Assembly: GCA_032622095.1 (NCBI GenBank)
Contig: CP136065.1
Span: 242,957,530 to 243,021,529 of the forward strand
DNA from: Siphonodentalium dalli
Taxonomy: Eukaryota > Mollusca > Scaphopoda > Gadilida > Siphonodentaliidae
Reading direction: 5' to 3'
Length of the DNA stretch: 64,000 bases
Part shown: positions 1-12,480 of the stretch, piece by piece
How the letters are laid out: each line of letters opens with the position of its first letter
Position numbering within the stretch: the stretch's first letter is position 1
Program-made: the position numbers and the translations under genes
The notes under the pieces: model-generated
The model's input: the letters and a program-made list of their open reading frames with translations, nothing else
Told to the model about the DNA's origin: nothing
The model's database searches: none

Positions 1-1030
1 TGATATTATTGACAGAATGCGTCTAAATAACGGAATATTACGACGGAACGAACCGCCTGCACCGGCGGTATATTTTTCAGATAAACTTTTGCTCTTCATT
101 CGAAAATGTGCAACTCCCGAGGCCAGAACATTTGCGAAATATGTTTATTGACACGTAACCTTCCAACATTTACCAAAATTATGTAGTGCCTCAAAAGTTG
201 CAGAGCAATGACAGCTTAGGATTTTCATCCCATGGTCTAAACATAACACAGAATGGCGAGGGTGGTTTGGACTATATAAAGAGCGTTTAGTATTATCGCC
301 ATATAAAAAGAGTGTTCAGTGTTAGTAAAAGTTATACAGTTGGTGGGAAATCAATCCATAGACTCGGCCATTACATTGTAGAATTTATAATTAGCCAGTT
401 CAACGCACACGTTCCAGCCGGTGCTATACACATGACAAGGACCACCCCTGGTTAAGCATCTGATTTTATATAAAGAATGACGGTCGGTCGAAAATAAAAC
501 ATGTGGCTCGCGCAGTATAGGTTCTTGCAACTAATGGAGGGGCAACAGCCAAATACTATTTATTTCAACCCACGTTATAATGTGCTATGTAAACAATCAC
601 AAGAACGGCAAGAAAAATCGCAATGCTACGATATCACACACAGCAAAGTGTGCAGTCAAACGGGAAACCAAGATGGTCACGGTAGTTTGAAGTATTAAAG
701 ATATTTATTATTATCGCCGTAGAAAAAAGAGCGTTTTTACGCATAAAGACACGTATGGAGAAGATCGGGTCTATTTGCTATTCGGTGATCGGAATATTAT
801 TTGTTCGTGTATGAAGGGAATTAGACACGACCTATATTTATTTTAACCCTCGTACCAACGTATGGTATGAACATGACACGAACGACAAAGGAGTTATCTG
901 AATGTTACCATAGCACAACCAACCTTATACATAGGAAACAAGACGACCGTGGTGGGTGTTACGGGTATGTTAAAGATCGTTTATTCTTGGCGGCGTGAAA
1001 AGGAGCGTTTCGATGCGCACAATGACGGCG
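1..1030. repeat. Diverged repeat block with ~280-bp units
   Basis: Three loosely similar segments (about 280-480, 540-760 and 800-1020) share the order 'Phe/His-rich AT stretch, ACG-rich centre, TATTATCGCC, AAAGAGCGTTT'. The AAAGAGCGTTT motif recurs in the TTAA-flanked element at 47.5-48.5 kb, so this block is probably an old relative. The 65-codon ORF at 501-698 lies inside a unit and shows no family signature. No gene is supported. Confidence 0.4.
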
Positions 1031-1667
1031 TTTAACTGTTGTTCAGATCATTGTTGAGGATAGGACTTAACAAACCCCCCAAGCTTGTTGCCCAGTCCTC
1101 TTTTTAACATTTAATAATTATATGTAATCTCTGTGTATTTTTGTAATTTTGTTCTTTTTAGTTAAAATAATATATTGTTTAGACTAGATCTGGCGGTTAT
1201 CACCCGGATACTTTCCTTTCCATCAGCATCATGAGCAGTGACGAAGGAACACTTTATCATCAATGGCCACCCTTCCCGTCCCCTGCGTCCGAAGTAGTAG
1301 CACAGGTAAAACAATTTGGCTTCCAACATAACTTCAGGTGAACAATCACTATTTCCAAAGTTTGTTAATGCCCCCCTCCTCGATGATCGGCTTGTGTTTT
1401 GATTTACAGTTATTTGATTTAAAGATCTTACATCTTGCTGTGAATGTTGTTAGATGTAGTGAATTCCTTATCCTTAATCATGTCGAAAGGACGGTTTAGC
1501 GGCGACTGTGATATATACATGTGCAATGCTGCCCTGGTTCCTATGTAAATGTAAATATCGCATGTTTGTTGCCAAACAAGGGGTCACATGACCGATCACC
1601 TGACTGCCACGAAATATGAGAACATTAAAAATATATATCATTCCTATGGACTCAATTCTAAGCGAGA
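1031..1667. other. Intergenic, nothing recognised
   Basis: AT-rich sequence with no long reading frame, no recognisable RNA gene and no clear repeat. Confidence 0.5.
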
Positions 1668-1914
1668 AAATAAATATTAGTGTAGTGCTTACTTACCATG
1701 GATGTTTAAAATAAATATTAGTGTAGTGCTTACTTACCATGGATGTTTAAAATAAATATTAGTGTAGTGCTTACTTGCCATGGATGTTTAAAATAAATAT
1801 TAGTGTAGTGCTTACTTACCATGGATGTTTAAAATAAATATTAGTGTAGTGCTTACTTACCATGGATGTTTAAAATAAATATTAGTGTAGTGCTTACTTA
1901 CCATGGATGTTTAA
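1668..1914. repeat. 41-bp minisatellite, 6 copies
   Basis: Six head-to-tail copies of a 41-bp unit containing AGTGTAGTGCTTACTTACC. They are nearly identical; one copy has TTGCC for TTACC. The near-identity points to recent expansion. Confidence 0.95.
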
Positions 1915-2052
1915 AATTCGCATACAACACGTCTTCAGTCCTTGTTAACGAACAAAACATACCAAATAAATCGATGTTTGTTTTCGTCAGCGAAGGACGT
2001 TTGGATCAAACTACCGCTAAAATCGCAGACTCTTTTACAAATCACTTAACGT

Positions 2053-2283
2053 GTTTGGCGGAACTGTAGAAATTGTCATTACTGTGACCAGTAATTTTAT
2101 GGAATATAGTTCTGGCTTAAATTTACCAGAATTTGGTTACGTAAAATTACGGATATTTTTTAACACTGTAAAGTGTGCAATTTTCGATCAATTCGATGCA
2201 TGTTTTAATGAGTTTAACAGCGTCGTGAAAAACACTGAGGTGGTGCGTCACCACTCGGTTCACCTGTAATTTGTAAACTGTGT
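2053..2283. repeat. Dispersed repeat, copy A
   Basis: About 230 bp, aligned in direct orientation to 3938-4173 at roughly 75-80% identity by eye. Shared blocks include GGAATATAGTTCTGGC and CTGAGGTGGTGC. This copy keeps a 72-codon open frame (2051-2269) that the second copy lacks, so coding is not supported. Confidence 0.7.
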
Positions 2284-3937
2284 TTTGGACGCTGGCAAAA
2301 TTTTATTACTATAACATATATAGGTTTAATTTGACCTGGGGATTCTTACTATATAGGTCCTATTCGTCTCAGATGTCATAAAAGGGCACGAACAAGTAAT
2401 TTAATTAAACAATTAATTATATACCAAAAATGGATGCAATCTTGTCAGTGAAAATTGAAACACGGATAAGTTGACCCGCGAATTATCATGGGATATATGC
2501 CGTTGACCTCAAACGACTTTAATGGGCAAATATAAGCAATAAAGAGTGTTCCGTAAATAAAAAAAAAAAAATTAAATAATATTTTTTTATTATTTAAATA
2601 TGTTTTATTTGCGTTCTAACTGTTATGAAAATATGTAAATGCGCAATGTTTGATAAATGAAGGTTCTAAAAGGTGTTGCTTATTATATCCAAGGCTGGAT
2701 TAATCATAATTATATTATATTAGTATTTATTATTGTGTGTATACCTGTCAAACACAGATATCATGGCCATGTACTATGCTAAAAAGAGTGGTTATTGTCA
2801 ACTTAAAAAATAGATGTAACGTTATCCGGAGAGTCACACAATAGGTGTTGTTTACCACCCATGATTATTAATTTTATTTCAAATGACTTGAAGGGCCACA
2901 CATAGTTACAATCATAATTATAATGAAGTTATCTAAGTCACTAATATAATATGTACATTATTCTTCTCTTCAGAAACTTATACAGGTTAACATTGAACGA
3001 GAAGTGTGCAAAACAATTTGGGCACAACATATGTATGGTACAAACTACACATACCGTGGTGTAACTGAACTTACGAGAACGTTTGTGCACGCGTGAGTGG
3101 TTCAATGACATCTGGAAACTACAAGTACTGTTTAGAGCTATTGTATATTGCACCATCATAAATATATTCTTGTCCTTCCTGGTGTTAGTTGGTGCCAAAC
3201 AAAATAAAAAATGGTCAATAGGACCTGGCGGAGACATGCATTCACATTTAATGTAACAAGATATACTGACATTTAAGAGACGGAGATATTCAGATGCTTG
3301 TGAAGACTTGGATGCAAGAGGATCACTTCATGACAAGCTTTTACAAAATCATGGCAACTGCGATGCGCTCTCTGAAATTTTCAGTTGAGATGTATGTGTT
3401 GCTTAATTAAGTGTTCACGGATATTCCAAATGTACCATTATGCAATATTTGTTATTTCATATATGGATAGAGGAATATGGTCACTGTTGTCTTATCAGAT
3501 TTACTAAATGTGACTTTTCTACATAATATTCACATGTTACTATAAAGGTTGTTGAACTCCTCCCCTAATAGTTGCATATCCATTTCACACAATACATCTA
3601 CATGTATCTGTCGAAAGTTGAAATTACAACACTGCATTTAAATTTGAAATTAGTAGGTTTAGATTTGCAGTTTGCACCCATTAACCTTATATTAATAACC
3701 ACAAAACCATTCGGTTCAGCTAATATATTAACAGAGTGGCCCTAATAAATTGATGGTCTGGCTATAAACTTATAAATGGACAGACCGTGACAATTCAGTT
3801 TTTCTGAAAACTGGTTAACCAAGTACCCATTTAGTTCCACTTTTCAATATCCCCATAATACTGTGATATCGTAAAAAATACGGTTTAGCTCGTTAAAATA
3901 CGAATCTGGAAAATACAGAGTATCCGCATTTATACGG
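2284..3937. other. AT-rich intergenic stretch
   Basis: Mostly low-complexity AT sequence, including A12 at about 2559 and an adjacent AT palindrome. One weak coding hint: after a good acceptor (CTTCTCTTCAG, ending 2971) the + strand stays open to a TGA near 3117. No family was recognised and no partner exon was seen, so it is not called as a gene. Confidence 0.45.
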
Positions 3938-4173
3938 AGGAACTGTAGCAATTTTCATTACGATGACCTGTAATTTCATGGAATATAGTTCTGGCATAAA
4001 TTTATCAGAATTTTATTACGTACAATAACGGATATTTGTTTTAACATTGTAATGAGTGCAAGTTTCGATCAATTCGCGGCATGTTGTTTTTAATATGAGC
4101 TCCACAGCATCATGACAAAAACTGAGGTGGTGCTTCACCTCTTGGTTCACCTGTAATCTGTAAACAGTGTTTG
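3938..4173. repeat. Dispersed repeat, copy B
   Basis: Second copy of the repeat at 2053-2283, with small indels that close the reading frame. Confidence 0.7.
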
Positions 4174-4507
4174 TGCACGGAGTCAAGACTCAAGGTGTTC
4201 ACTGTATATACTACGTGATACTACAAACTGCTAGACGTATTATATCATAAAGGGTACATCTGAGAATGTGAACTCGAATTCAAACATGATAGCAGATGCA
4301 ACAGCCACTTTTGAATCTTTTGATTTGTGGACACTTCTTACCCCAGATCTCTGGCAATATGGTCATATGGCAAGTGATTAAATAATAATTACATACTGTT
4401 CAATTCAATTTATTTTCTGTTCATCGATACATACATGTAGATATTACAGAGTAGTGAGAGTGCAAGACATATATGACATCAACATATTAAATTAAGACAT
4501 ATATATA

Positions 4508-4768
4508 GTAATGCCCTAAGTAATCGACTCCTTAACCACAGCAGAATTATGGGTAACTTTTCAGGATTTAGTCGGAAATATGACTTGTTGCCATTCATCA
4601 GAAAGCTCTCAGTAAGAGCATTCTGATTGATTGATACTTTATTCTCATGATTACAAATGAATATTGAGATATACAGATGAATGGCAACAAGCCATATTTC
4701 CGACTAAATCCTGAAAAGTTACACATAATTCTGCTGTGGTTAAGGAGTAGATTACTTAGGGCATTACT
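4508..4768. repeat. Foldback element, unit 1
   Basis: Inverted arms of about 110 bp starting AGTAATGCCCTAAGTAATCG and ending with the complement. The loop contains an extra ~65-bp insertion (about 4620-4680) that unit 2 lacks. A lone half copy lies at 39.5 kb, so this is a mobile palindromic repeat. Confidence 0.8.
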
Positions 4769-5580
4769 GTATATAACAATAAATTTCACACGAGTAATAC
4801 ATGAGTGTTTAGATTGTTTTCCGATGTCCGTTCCGGTGATGATTTCAGGTACAGTTCCGTAAGATTGTAAGCATTCGGTCTTCTGTAGAAATAGGGTTTC
4901 AAATAGATCGATCTGAGTGCATTTAATTCTATTCACCTCAGGATAACGTGATACTCGTCGCCTAGTTCTTTATATATATCATCGTTCACATAGGTTCATA
5001 TTGGACCTAAATATTGACATTGTTGTTTTTTCTATTTATTTATTTATTTTTAAATCGATTATTTTAAACTAACGCCGTAAAACATAAGCCATCACACCAA
5101 ATTTGAGACAGACAGACATATCCTACTCTTTTATATATGTAAATTATATCATACCAATCGTTATAAGGGAGTCATGTATTCATTATATCCATGGATTATT
5201 TAAAAAAACCTTTACAATACAAATTATACAAAACAAAGCATAATATGCAGGTCCTGCATTTGGGCATTGAAATAACGTTTCCCCAATAAGAAAGGTATGG
5301 ATATTGATCCTAACATTAATTCGTTACATTCTTAATTACCCATATATAACACGGATGAGGTGTTCTTTATATTCAGTGTACATTTCAGGAACCATTATTC
5401 TAGTTTTACGAAATACTTCAAATGATCATGTCCCCATAAGTCATTATTTCCATAACGGTTTTTTCTCGTATATATCAATACAGCCCCTTGTTCTCGGGGA
5501 AAATTCGCACATTATCTGCAGCTGCAACATATCCTCGCGTAAATACGAACTTAACCCTTTATCCAACAGAAGGGCCCTGT

Positions 5581-5649
5581 GCCAATGCATTCTCTTATAT
5601 ATGCGAGTCGACCATAGGTCGCCTCGCATATATAAGAGAATGCATTGGC
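5581..5649. repeat. 69-nt hairpin, forward form
   Basis: Near-perfect inverted repeat with 33-nt arms around a 3-nt loop (ATA). One fixed T-C mismatch lies next to the loop (GAGTCGACC opposite GGTCGCCTC). The arm carries GCATTCTCTTATATATGCGA. Confidence 0.95.
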
Positions 5650-5729
5650 TTAACACATACAAAATTATAAAATTGTTAAAGAATGTAAGAAAAAATGGTA
5701 AAAAGTGTTTAAAAAAGATTTGTTTTTAG

Positions 5730-5798
5730 GCCAATGCATTCTCTTATATATGCGAGGCGACCTATGGTCGACTCGCATATATAAGAGAATGCATTGGC
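5730..5798. repeat. 69-nt hairpin, reverse form
   Basis: Same hairpin in inverted orientation (loop TAT, with the mismatch on the opposite arm), making 5581-5798 a larger inverted structure. Confidence 0.95.
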
Positions 5799-6687
5799 AC
5801 ATGGCATAACTGTAACTATCACAATGTCGTCAAGGAGCCGGTTCCAATGCTATCCATATTTGTATGGTTCTATTGAGACAGACCGAAGATATTTTAGGCT
5901 GTTGAAGCTTTATTTGGCCGGTTTTGGCCGGTTTGTTGGGTAAAGGGTTAATCGGCCTATAATGTGAAATAGGTTCATAAAGTGATTATTTCATTCTGAA
6001 ATAAGCAGATAATGGACTAATAGCCGTTATTTCGTTGTATGGCGCGGGCCACAGTCAAAACACATGTTAAAGAGTGTATGAACAGTCGTGAATTGGCTTA
6101 TTTGTGTCATTGTCCGTACATGATCTGTTTAGAATCGTCTCATTATGGTTCGATAATGTGACTAAAACGCTTACCTTTTCAACACATTATCGATTCAAAA
6201 TGATGCGATTCTAAGCAGATTATTTACATGAAACAAGATTAATTTCAAGAAGCTAATCTTCGGTTTTTCGGGAGAACATGCTTCAAATTCCAACTTCCCC
6301 TATAGCATTGGCCGTTGCTTTAGACTTGCGTGGAATTTTCTCTTGTTTTCAATGGCTTTTCTGTCGGTATGTCATCGCATTTTTCCATTCTACGTGTAAT
6401 TTTGGGGACTTCTTCAATAATTCAATTTTCAAGTGTTTGGGGAAATTTTAACTCAAGTTGGTGTATTGTGTTTCGCCCAAATACCGGTTGTATTCGGTAC
6501 TGGTACATGTGTTATACATTTCCTACCCCAGATCTCTGGCAATATGGGCATATGGCAAGTGATTAAATAATAACTACATACTGTTCAATTCAATTTATTT
6601 TCTGTTCATCGATACATATATATTACAGAGTAGTGAGAGTGCAAGACATAATATGACATCAACATATTAAATTAAGACATATATATA

Positions 6688-6898
6688 GTAATGCCCTAAG
6701 TAATCGACACCTTAACCACAGCAGAATTATGCGTAACTTTTCAGGATTTAGTCGGAAATATGGGTTGTTGCCATTCATCAGAAAGCTCTCAGTAAGAGCT
6801 TTCCGATGAATGGCAACAAGCCATATTTCCGACTAAATCCTGAAAATTTACCCATAATTCTGCTGTGGTTAATTAGTAGATTAATTAGGGCATTACTG
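6688..6898. repeat. Foldback element, unit 2
   Basis: The cleanest copy of the foldback: arms of about 100 bp meeting at AGAGCTTTCC/GGAAAGCTCT with almost no loop. Confidence 0.8.
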
Positions 6899-7672
6899 TA
6901 TATAACAATAAATTTCACACCAGTAATACATGAGTGTTTAGATTGTTTTCCGATGTCCGTTCCGGTGATGATTTCAGGTACAGTTCCGTAAGATTGTAAG
7001 CATTCGGTCTTCTGTAGAAATAGTGTTTCAAATAGATCGATCTGAGTGCATTTAATTTTATTCACTTCAGGATAACGTGATACTCGTCGCCTAGTTCTTT
7101 ATATATCATCGTTCACATAGGTTTATATTGGACCTAAATATTGACGTTGTTTTTTGTATTTATTTATTTATTTTAAAATCGATTTTTTTAAACTAACGCC
7201 GTAAAACATAACCCATCACACCAAATTTGACAGACAGACAGACACATCCTACTCTTTTATATATGTAAATTACCTCACACCAATCGTACTAAGGGAGTCA
7301 TGTGTTCATTATATCAATGGATTATTAAAAAAAAACCTTTACAATACAAATTATACAAAACAAAGCATGCAGGTCCTGCGTTTGGGAATTGAAATAACGT
7401 TTTCCCAATAAGAAAGGTATGGATATTGATCCTAACATTAATTCGGTACATTCTTAATTACCCATATATAACACGGATGAGGTGTTCTTTATATTCAGTG
7501 TACATTTCAGGAACCATTATTCTAGTTTTACGAAATACTTCAAATGATCATGTCCCCATAAGTCATTATTTCCATAACGGTTTTTTCTCGTATATATCAA
7601 TACAGCCCCTTGTTCTCGGGGAAAATTCGCACATTATCTGCAGCTGCAACATATCCTCGCATAAATACGAAC

Positions 7673-8061
7673 TTAACCCTTTACCCAAAAGAAGGGCCCT
7701 GTACCAATGCATTCTCTTATATATGCGAGTCGACCATAGGTCACCTCGCATATATAAGAGAATGCATTGGCTTAACACATTAAAAATTATAAAATTGTTA
7801 AAGAATGTAAGAAAAAATGGTAAAAAGTGTTTAAAAAAGATTTGTTTTTAGGCCAATGCATTCTCTTATATATGCGAGGCGACCTATGGTCGACTCGCAT
7901 ATATAAGAGAATGCATTGGCACATGGCATAACTAACTATCACAATGTGGTCAAGGGGCCGGTTCCAATGCTATCCATATTTGTATGGTTCTATTGAGACA
8001 GACCGAAGATATTTTAGGCTGTTGAAGCTTTATTTGGCCGGTTTGTTGGGTAAAGGGTTAA
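7673..8061. mobile_element. Double-hairpin TTAA MITE, copy 2
   Basis: A 389-bp copy with TTAA ends, and hairpins at 7703-7771 and 7852-7920. The short GGCCGGTTTT repeat near the 3' end is one unit shorter than in copy 1. Confidence 0.9.
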
Positions 8062-8635
8062 TCGACCTATAATGTGAAATAGGTTCATAAAGTGATTATT
8101 TCATTCTGAAATAAGCAGATAATGGACTAATAGCCGTTATTTCGTTTTATGGCGCGGGCCACAGTCAAAACACATGTTAAAGAGAGTATGAACAGTCGTG
8201 AATTGGCTTATTTGTGTCATTGTCCGTACATGATCTGTTTAGAATCGTCTCATTATGGTTCGATAATGTGACTAAAACGCTTACCTTTTCAACACATTAT
8301 CGATTCAAAATGATGCGATTCTAAGCAGATTATTTACATGAAACAAGATTAATTTCAAGAAGCTAATCTTCGGGTTTTCGGGAGAACATGCTTCAAATTC
8401 CAACTTCCCCTATAGCATTGGCCGTTGCTTTAGACTTGCGTGGAATTCTATCTTGTTTTCAATGGCTTTTCTGTCGGTATGTCATCGCATTTTTCCATTC
8501 TACGTGTAATTTTGGGGACTTCTTCAATAATTCAATTTTCAAGTGTTTGGGGAAATTTTAACTCAAGTTGGTGTATTGTGTTTCGCCCAAATACCGGTTG
8601 TATTCGGTACTGGTACATGTGTTATACATTTCCTA

Positions 8636-10517
8636 CCCCAGATCTCTGGCAATATGGTCATATGGCAAGTGATTAAATAATAACTACATACTGTTCAATT
8701 CAATTTATTTTCTGTTCATCGATACATATATATTACAGAGTAGTGAGAGTGCAAGACATATATGACATCAACATATTAAATTAAGACATATATATAGTAA
8801 TGCCCTAAGTAATCGACTCCTTAACCACAGCAGAATTATGCGTAACTTTTCAGGATTTAGTGGGAAATATGGATTGTTGCCATTCATCAGAAAGCTCTCA
8901 GTAAGAGCTTTCCGATTATTGGCAACAAGCCATATTTCCTTCAGGATAACGTGATACTCGTCGCGTAGTTCTTTATATATCATCGTTCACATAGGTTTAT
9001 ATTGGACCTAAATATTGACGTTGTTTTTTCTATTTATTTATTTATTTTTAAATCGATTATTTTAAACTAACGCCGTAAAACATAACCCATCACACCAAAT
9101 TTGAGACAGACAGACATATCCTACTCTTTTATATATGTAAATTATATCATACCAATCGTACTAAGGGAGTCATGTATTCATTATATCCATGGATTATTTT
9201 TTTTAAACCTTTACAATACAAATTATACAAAACAAAGCATAATATGCAGGTCCTGCATTTGGGCATTGAAATAACGTTTTCCCAATAAGAAAGGTATGGA
9301 TATTGATCCTAACATTAATTCGGTACATTCTTAATTACACATATATAAAACGGATGAGGTGTTCTTTATATTCAGTGTACATTTCAGGAACCATTATTCT
9401 AGTTTACGAAACACTTCAAATGATCATGTCCCCATAAGTCAGTATTTCCATAACGGTTTTTTCTCGTATATATCAATACAGCCCCCTGTTCTCTGGAAAA
9501 ACTCGCACATTATCTGCAGCTGCAACATATCCTCGCGTAAATACGAATATAATCGACATATAATGTGAAATAGGTTCATAATGTGATTATTTAACCCTTT
9601 ACCCAACAGAACGGCTCTGTGCCAATGCATTCTCTTATATATGCGAGTCGACCATAGGTCGCCTCGCATATATAACAGAATGCATTGGCTTAACACATTA
9701 AAAATTATAAAATTGTTAAAGAATGTAAGAAAAAATGGTAAAAAGTGTTAAAAAAAGATTTTTATTTAGGCCAATTCATTCTCTTATATATGCGAGGCGA
9801 CCTATGGTCGACTCGCATATATAAGAGAATGCAATGGCACAGGGCATAACTGTAACAATCACAATGTGGTCAATGAGCCGGTTCAAATGATATCCATATT
9901 TGTATGGTTTTATTGAGACAGACCCAAGATAATTTAGGCTGTTGCAGCTTTATTTGGCCGTTTTTGGCCGGTTTGTTGGGTAAAGGGTTAATTGTAAAAT
10001 AAGAAGATAATGGACTAATAGCCGTTATTTCGTTTTATGGCGCGGGCCACAGTCAAAACACATGTTAAAGAGAGTATGAACAGTCGTGAATTGGCTTATT
10101 TGTGTCATTGTCCGTACATGATCTGTTTAGAATCGTCTCATTATGGTTCGATAATGTGACTAAAACGCTTACCTTTTCAACACATTATCGATTCAAAATG
10201 ATGCGATTCTAAGCAGATTATTTACATGAAACAAGATTTATTTCAAGAAGCTAATCTTCGGTTTTTCGGGAGAACATGCTTCAAATTCCAACTTCCCCTA
10301 TAGCATTGGCCGTTGCTTTAGACTTGCGTGGAATTCTATCTTGTTTTCAATGGCTTTTCTGTCGGTATGTCATCGCATTTTTCCATTCTACGTGTAATTT
10401 TGGGGACTTCTTCAATAATTCAATTTTCAAGTGTTTGGGGAAATTTTAACTCAAGTTGGTGTATTGTGTTTCGCCCAAATACCTGTTGTATTCGGTATTG
10501 GTACATGTGTTATACTG
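8636..10517. repeat. 2.1-kb tandem unit 3 (truncated)
   Basis: Third unit. It lacks about 240 bp, including half of the foldback (junction near 8938), and diverges from the others after GTGTTATAC near 10515. Its double-hairpin MITE sits at a different position from that in units 1 and 2, so it is an independent insertion. Confidence 0.85.
9591..9991. mobile_element. Double-hairpin TTAA MITE, copy 3
   Basis: A 401-bp copy inserted at GTGATTATTTAA, a site that is empty in units 1 and 2. Hairpins lie at 9621-9689 (one stem change, AACAG) and 9770-9838 (two stem changes). The flanking TTAA on both sides supports the target duplication. Confidence 0.9.
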
Positions 10518-10670
10518 GGTGTAAATATGTTATACGATTTACCAGTACATATCTGTACGATACTAATGAAATATGTTGATACTAACATTCATGTTTTACA
10601 CTTATTGTTATATATACATGATTATCAAATAAATTTCTTTGAATCTTGAATGAATCTTGAGAACAGTTAA

Positions 10671-10774
10671 TCATGGACATTTCACAACATCAGTTGGTCC
10701 AGAGCCAGAACAATAGCATACACAACCATCTCCCCTGTTTGACTGATATCCCGAGGCGCAGTTTGGGCAACCGG
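10671..10774 (-). CDS. Astacin exon 5: Cys-rich C-terminal tail
   Basis: Follows acceptor CTCGTTTCAG (AG at 10776-10775) and runs to TGA at 10673-10671. Joined in phase 1 to exon 4, it adds 34 residues with six Cys, including GCPNCASGY and GCVCYC, then stops. It sits outside the protease core and may be a small disulfide-bonded domain. I cannot name it. No AATAAA was seen just downstream on this strand. Confidence 0.72.
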
Positions 10775-11284
10775 CTGAAACGAGATAGCAACCGAAAATC
10801 ATGGACCTGAGCATTCTGGAGCGTACATGAACATCACAGCCCTGAGGATTCTGGCATATGCGTACATGCACCCGATCGGAATGTTTGTTTTTGTGTCAAC
10901 TAAAATATGCGGCCATTAACGTTAATAGTGTATCATTTCAAACACCAATGTATGACTTTGGGTAATATTAAGCGATAACATTAACAATCGTAATTTCCGG
11001 TAGCTCTGTTCTGTTCACGCCTCGGATTCTACTTCGCAGATTTACCCCAATGGTGAAGTATATAATTATTTCGTTGGCGAGCATAACTATTTAAAAACTA
11101 TGTTTTGGCATTTTGAACAGGAAATTGGATGCACTTGTGAAATGAAATGAGTGTCAATGCTACTGTAGCTCAACTTGGAGCGTTACTATTTTTATGCTGA
11201 TCAGTAAATAGAACAATGAAGAAGGAACGTCAAAATGATTCAGTAAATGGATTGTATTGTGTAAATGAAATTCTTTCATTTCAA

Positions 11285-12480
11285 CATTTCTCCAATAATA
11301 TGGACTGCAGGGTGTGCCGATGGATTCGAATGTGATATCCATCATGGCTGCATGCCGTCATGTTCTTTTTAAAACTGATTTCACTCAATGAACCTTATGG
11401 AGTTCGGATGAGAGATGTGTGTGGGCCATATTATTTTAGTAATGAAAAGAGTAACATCCAAGATGGCCGCTGGCGACCATGTTTTGACGAAATTCGGAAA
11501 ATATCGTTGGCGCCCATCTAGAGGTCACACCGAATATCCGTTTGAAGTTTTGTGATGATCGAATGAGGGATGTGGCCTGTAGGTTGTGCCAAATGTGTTA
11601 TTGTAAAGAGTAAAATCCTAGATGGCCGCTGGTAGCCATATTTTGTTAACGAATTTCGGGGGAAATCGACGGCTGCCATCGCGAGGCCACCCTGAAAATG
11701 CATATTAAGTTTGGTGATCTGACGAGTGATGTGGTATGTAGGGTATGCCATGGGATTTAGTCACACAAAGAGTAAAATACAAGGTGGCTGCCGGTTGCTG
11801 CCGGTGGCTATGTATTTCAACAAAAATCATTAAAATTCGGTAGCTCCTAATCACGACTCTACATTTACAAAACATGTCTTCGATATGAGGGGGCTGCAGA
11901 GTCGATGGATTCAAATATGAAATCCAAGATGGCAACTGGTGGCCATTTTTCTTTAAGGAATTTCAAAAATAATCGACGTCTCCCATCTAGATGTTACCCC
12001 GAAAATCCGTATGAAGTTTGGTGATGATCGGACGAGGGACGTTGTCTGTATGGTGTGCCGAAGGATTTAGCAATGAAAATAGTAAAATCCGAGATGGCTG
12101 CTAGCGGCCATATTTTAACGAATGTCGGAAATAATCGATGGCTCCAATCTAGAGGTCACCCGGAAGATCTATGAAGTTTGATGGCAATCAGCTGATATGA
12201 GGGCGTTCCAAAGGATTTAGTAATTGAACGAGTAAAATTCACGATGGCGGCCATGTCTTGGAGAAAATCTAGAGGTGATCCGATACATACCCTTACATTT
12301 TCAAAAAAGTTCTGCAATAAATGCAGGGTGTGCCGATGGATTAAAATTTGAAATCCGAAATGGCTGCTAGTGGCATGTTTTTAATAAAACAATCGATGGC
12401 TTCCATCTAGAGGTCACCCCGAATATCCATATGAAGTTTGGTTGGTGATGGTCGGATTAGAGATGCGGCCTGTAGTGTGA
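11285..12480. repeat. ~160-bp degenerate tandem array in astacin intron 4
   Basis: About seven diverged units spaced 117-164 bp. Each has a GATGGC(C/T)GCTGG core, then ATCGATGGC, CATCTAGAGGTCACC and GAAGTTTGGTGATGATCGG. It is ordinary intronic repeat. The core resembles the YY1-type AAGATGGCGGC motif found in other repeats of the window. Confidence 0.8.

Larger units (their letters stand above)
5551..5951. mobile_element. Double-hairpin TTAA MITE, copy 1
   Basis: A 401-bp element bounded by TTAACCCTTTATCCAACA and its complement TGTTGGGTAAAGGGTTAA. The TTAA target duplication and CCC-starting terminus fit piggyBac-type MITEs; Kolobok also uses TTAA. Inside are two 69-nt hairpins (5581-5649 and 5730-5798) in opposite orientation around an AT-rich spacer. 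It has no coding capacity. Confidence 0.9.
4341..6535. repeat. 2.1-kb tandem unit 1
   Basis: First of three head-to-tail units that each begin CCCCAGATCTCTGGCAATAT. In order it holds a foldback repeat (about 4508-4768), AT-rich spacer, a double-hairpin MITE (5551-5951), and a conserved 3' part with the GGCGCGGGCC motif. It is near-identical to unit 2 over most of its length, so the amplification is recent. The 141-aa and 78-aa ORFs repeated in each unit run through the MITE hairpin and show no family signature. Confidence 0.9.
6536..8635. repeat. 2.1-kb tandem unit 2
   Basis: Second unit, nearly identical to unit 1, with the same foldback (about 6688-6898, compact loop CTCTCAGTAAGAG) and the double-hairpin MITE at the same site as in unit 1. 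That MITE insertion therefore predates the duplication of these two units. Confidence 0.9.

Noticed and set aside
5304-7851. Paired 141-aa ORFs (5304-5729 and 7426-7851) and ORFs containing QCILLYMR..RSTRIYKRMHW on both strands
   Set aside because: The shared C-terminal segments are translations of the 69-nt hairpin, which reads similarly on both strands and recurs at every hairpin. The duplicates arise from the 2.1-kb unit.
6330-10649. Repeated MEFxLVFNGFSVGMSS ORFs (78-83 aa)
   Set aside because: Identical because the 2.1-kb units are recent copies. No family recognised and no independent conservation.
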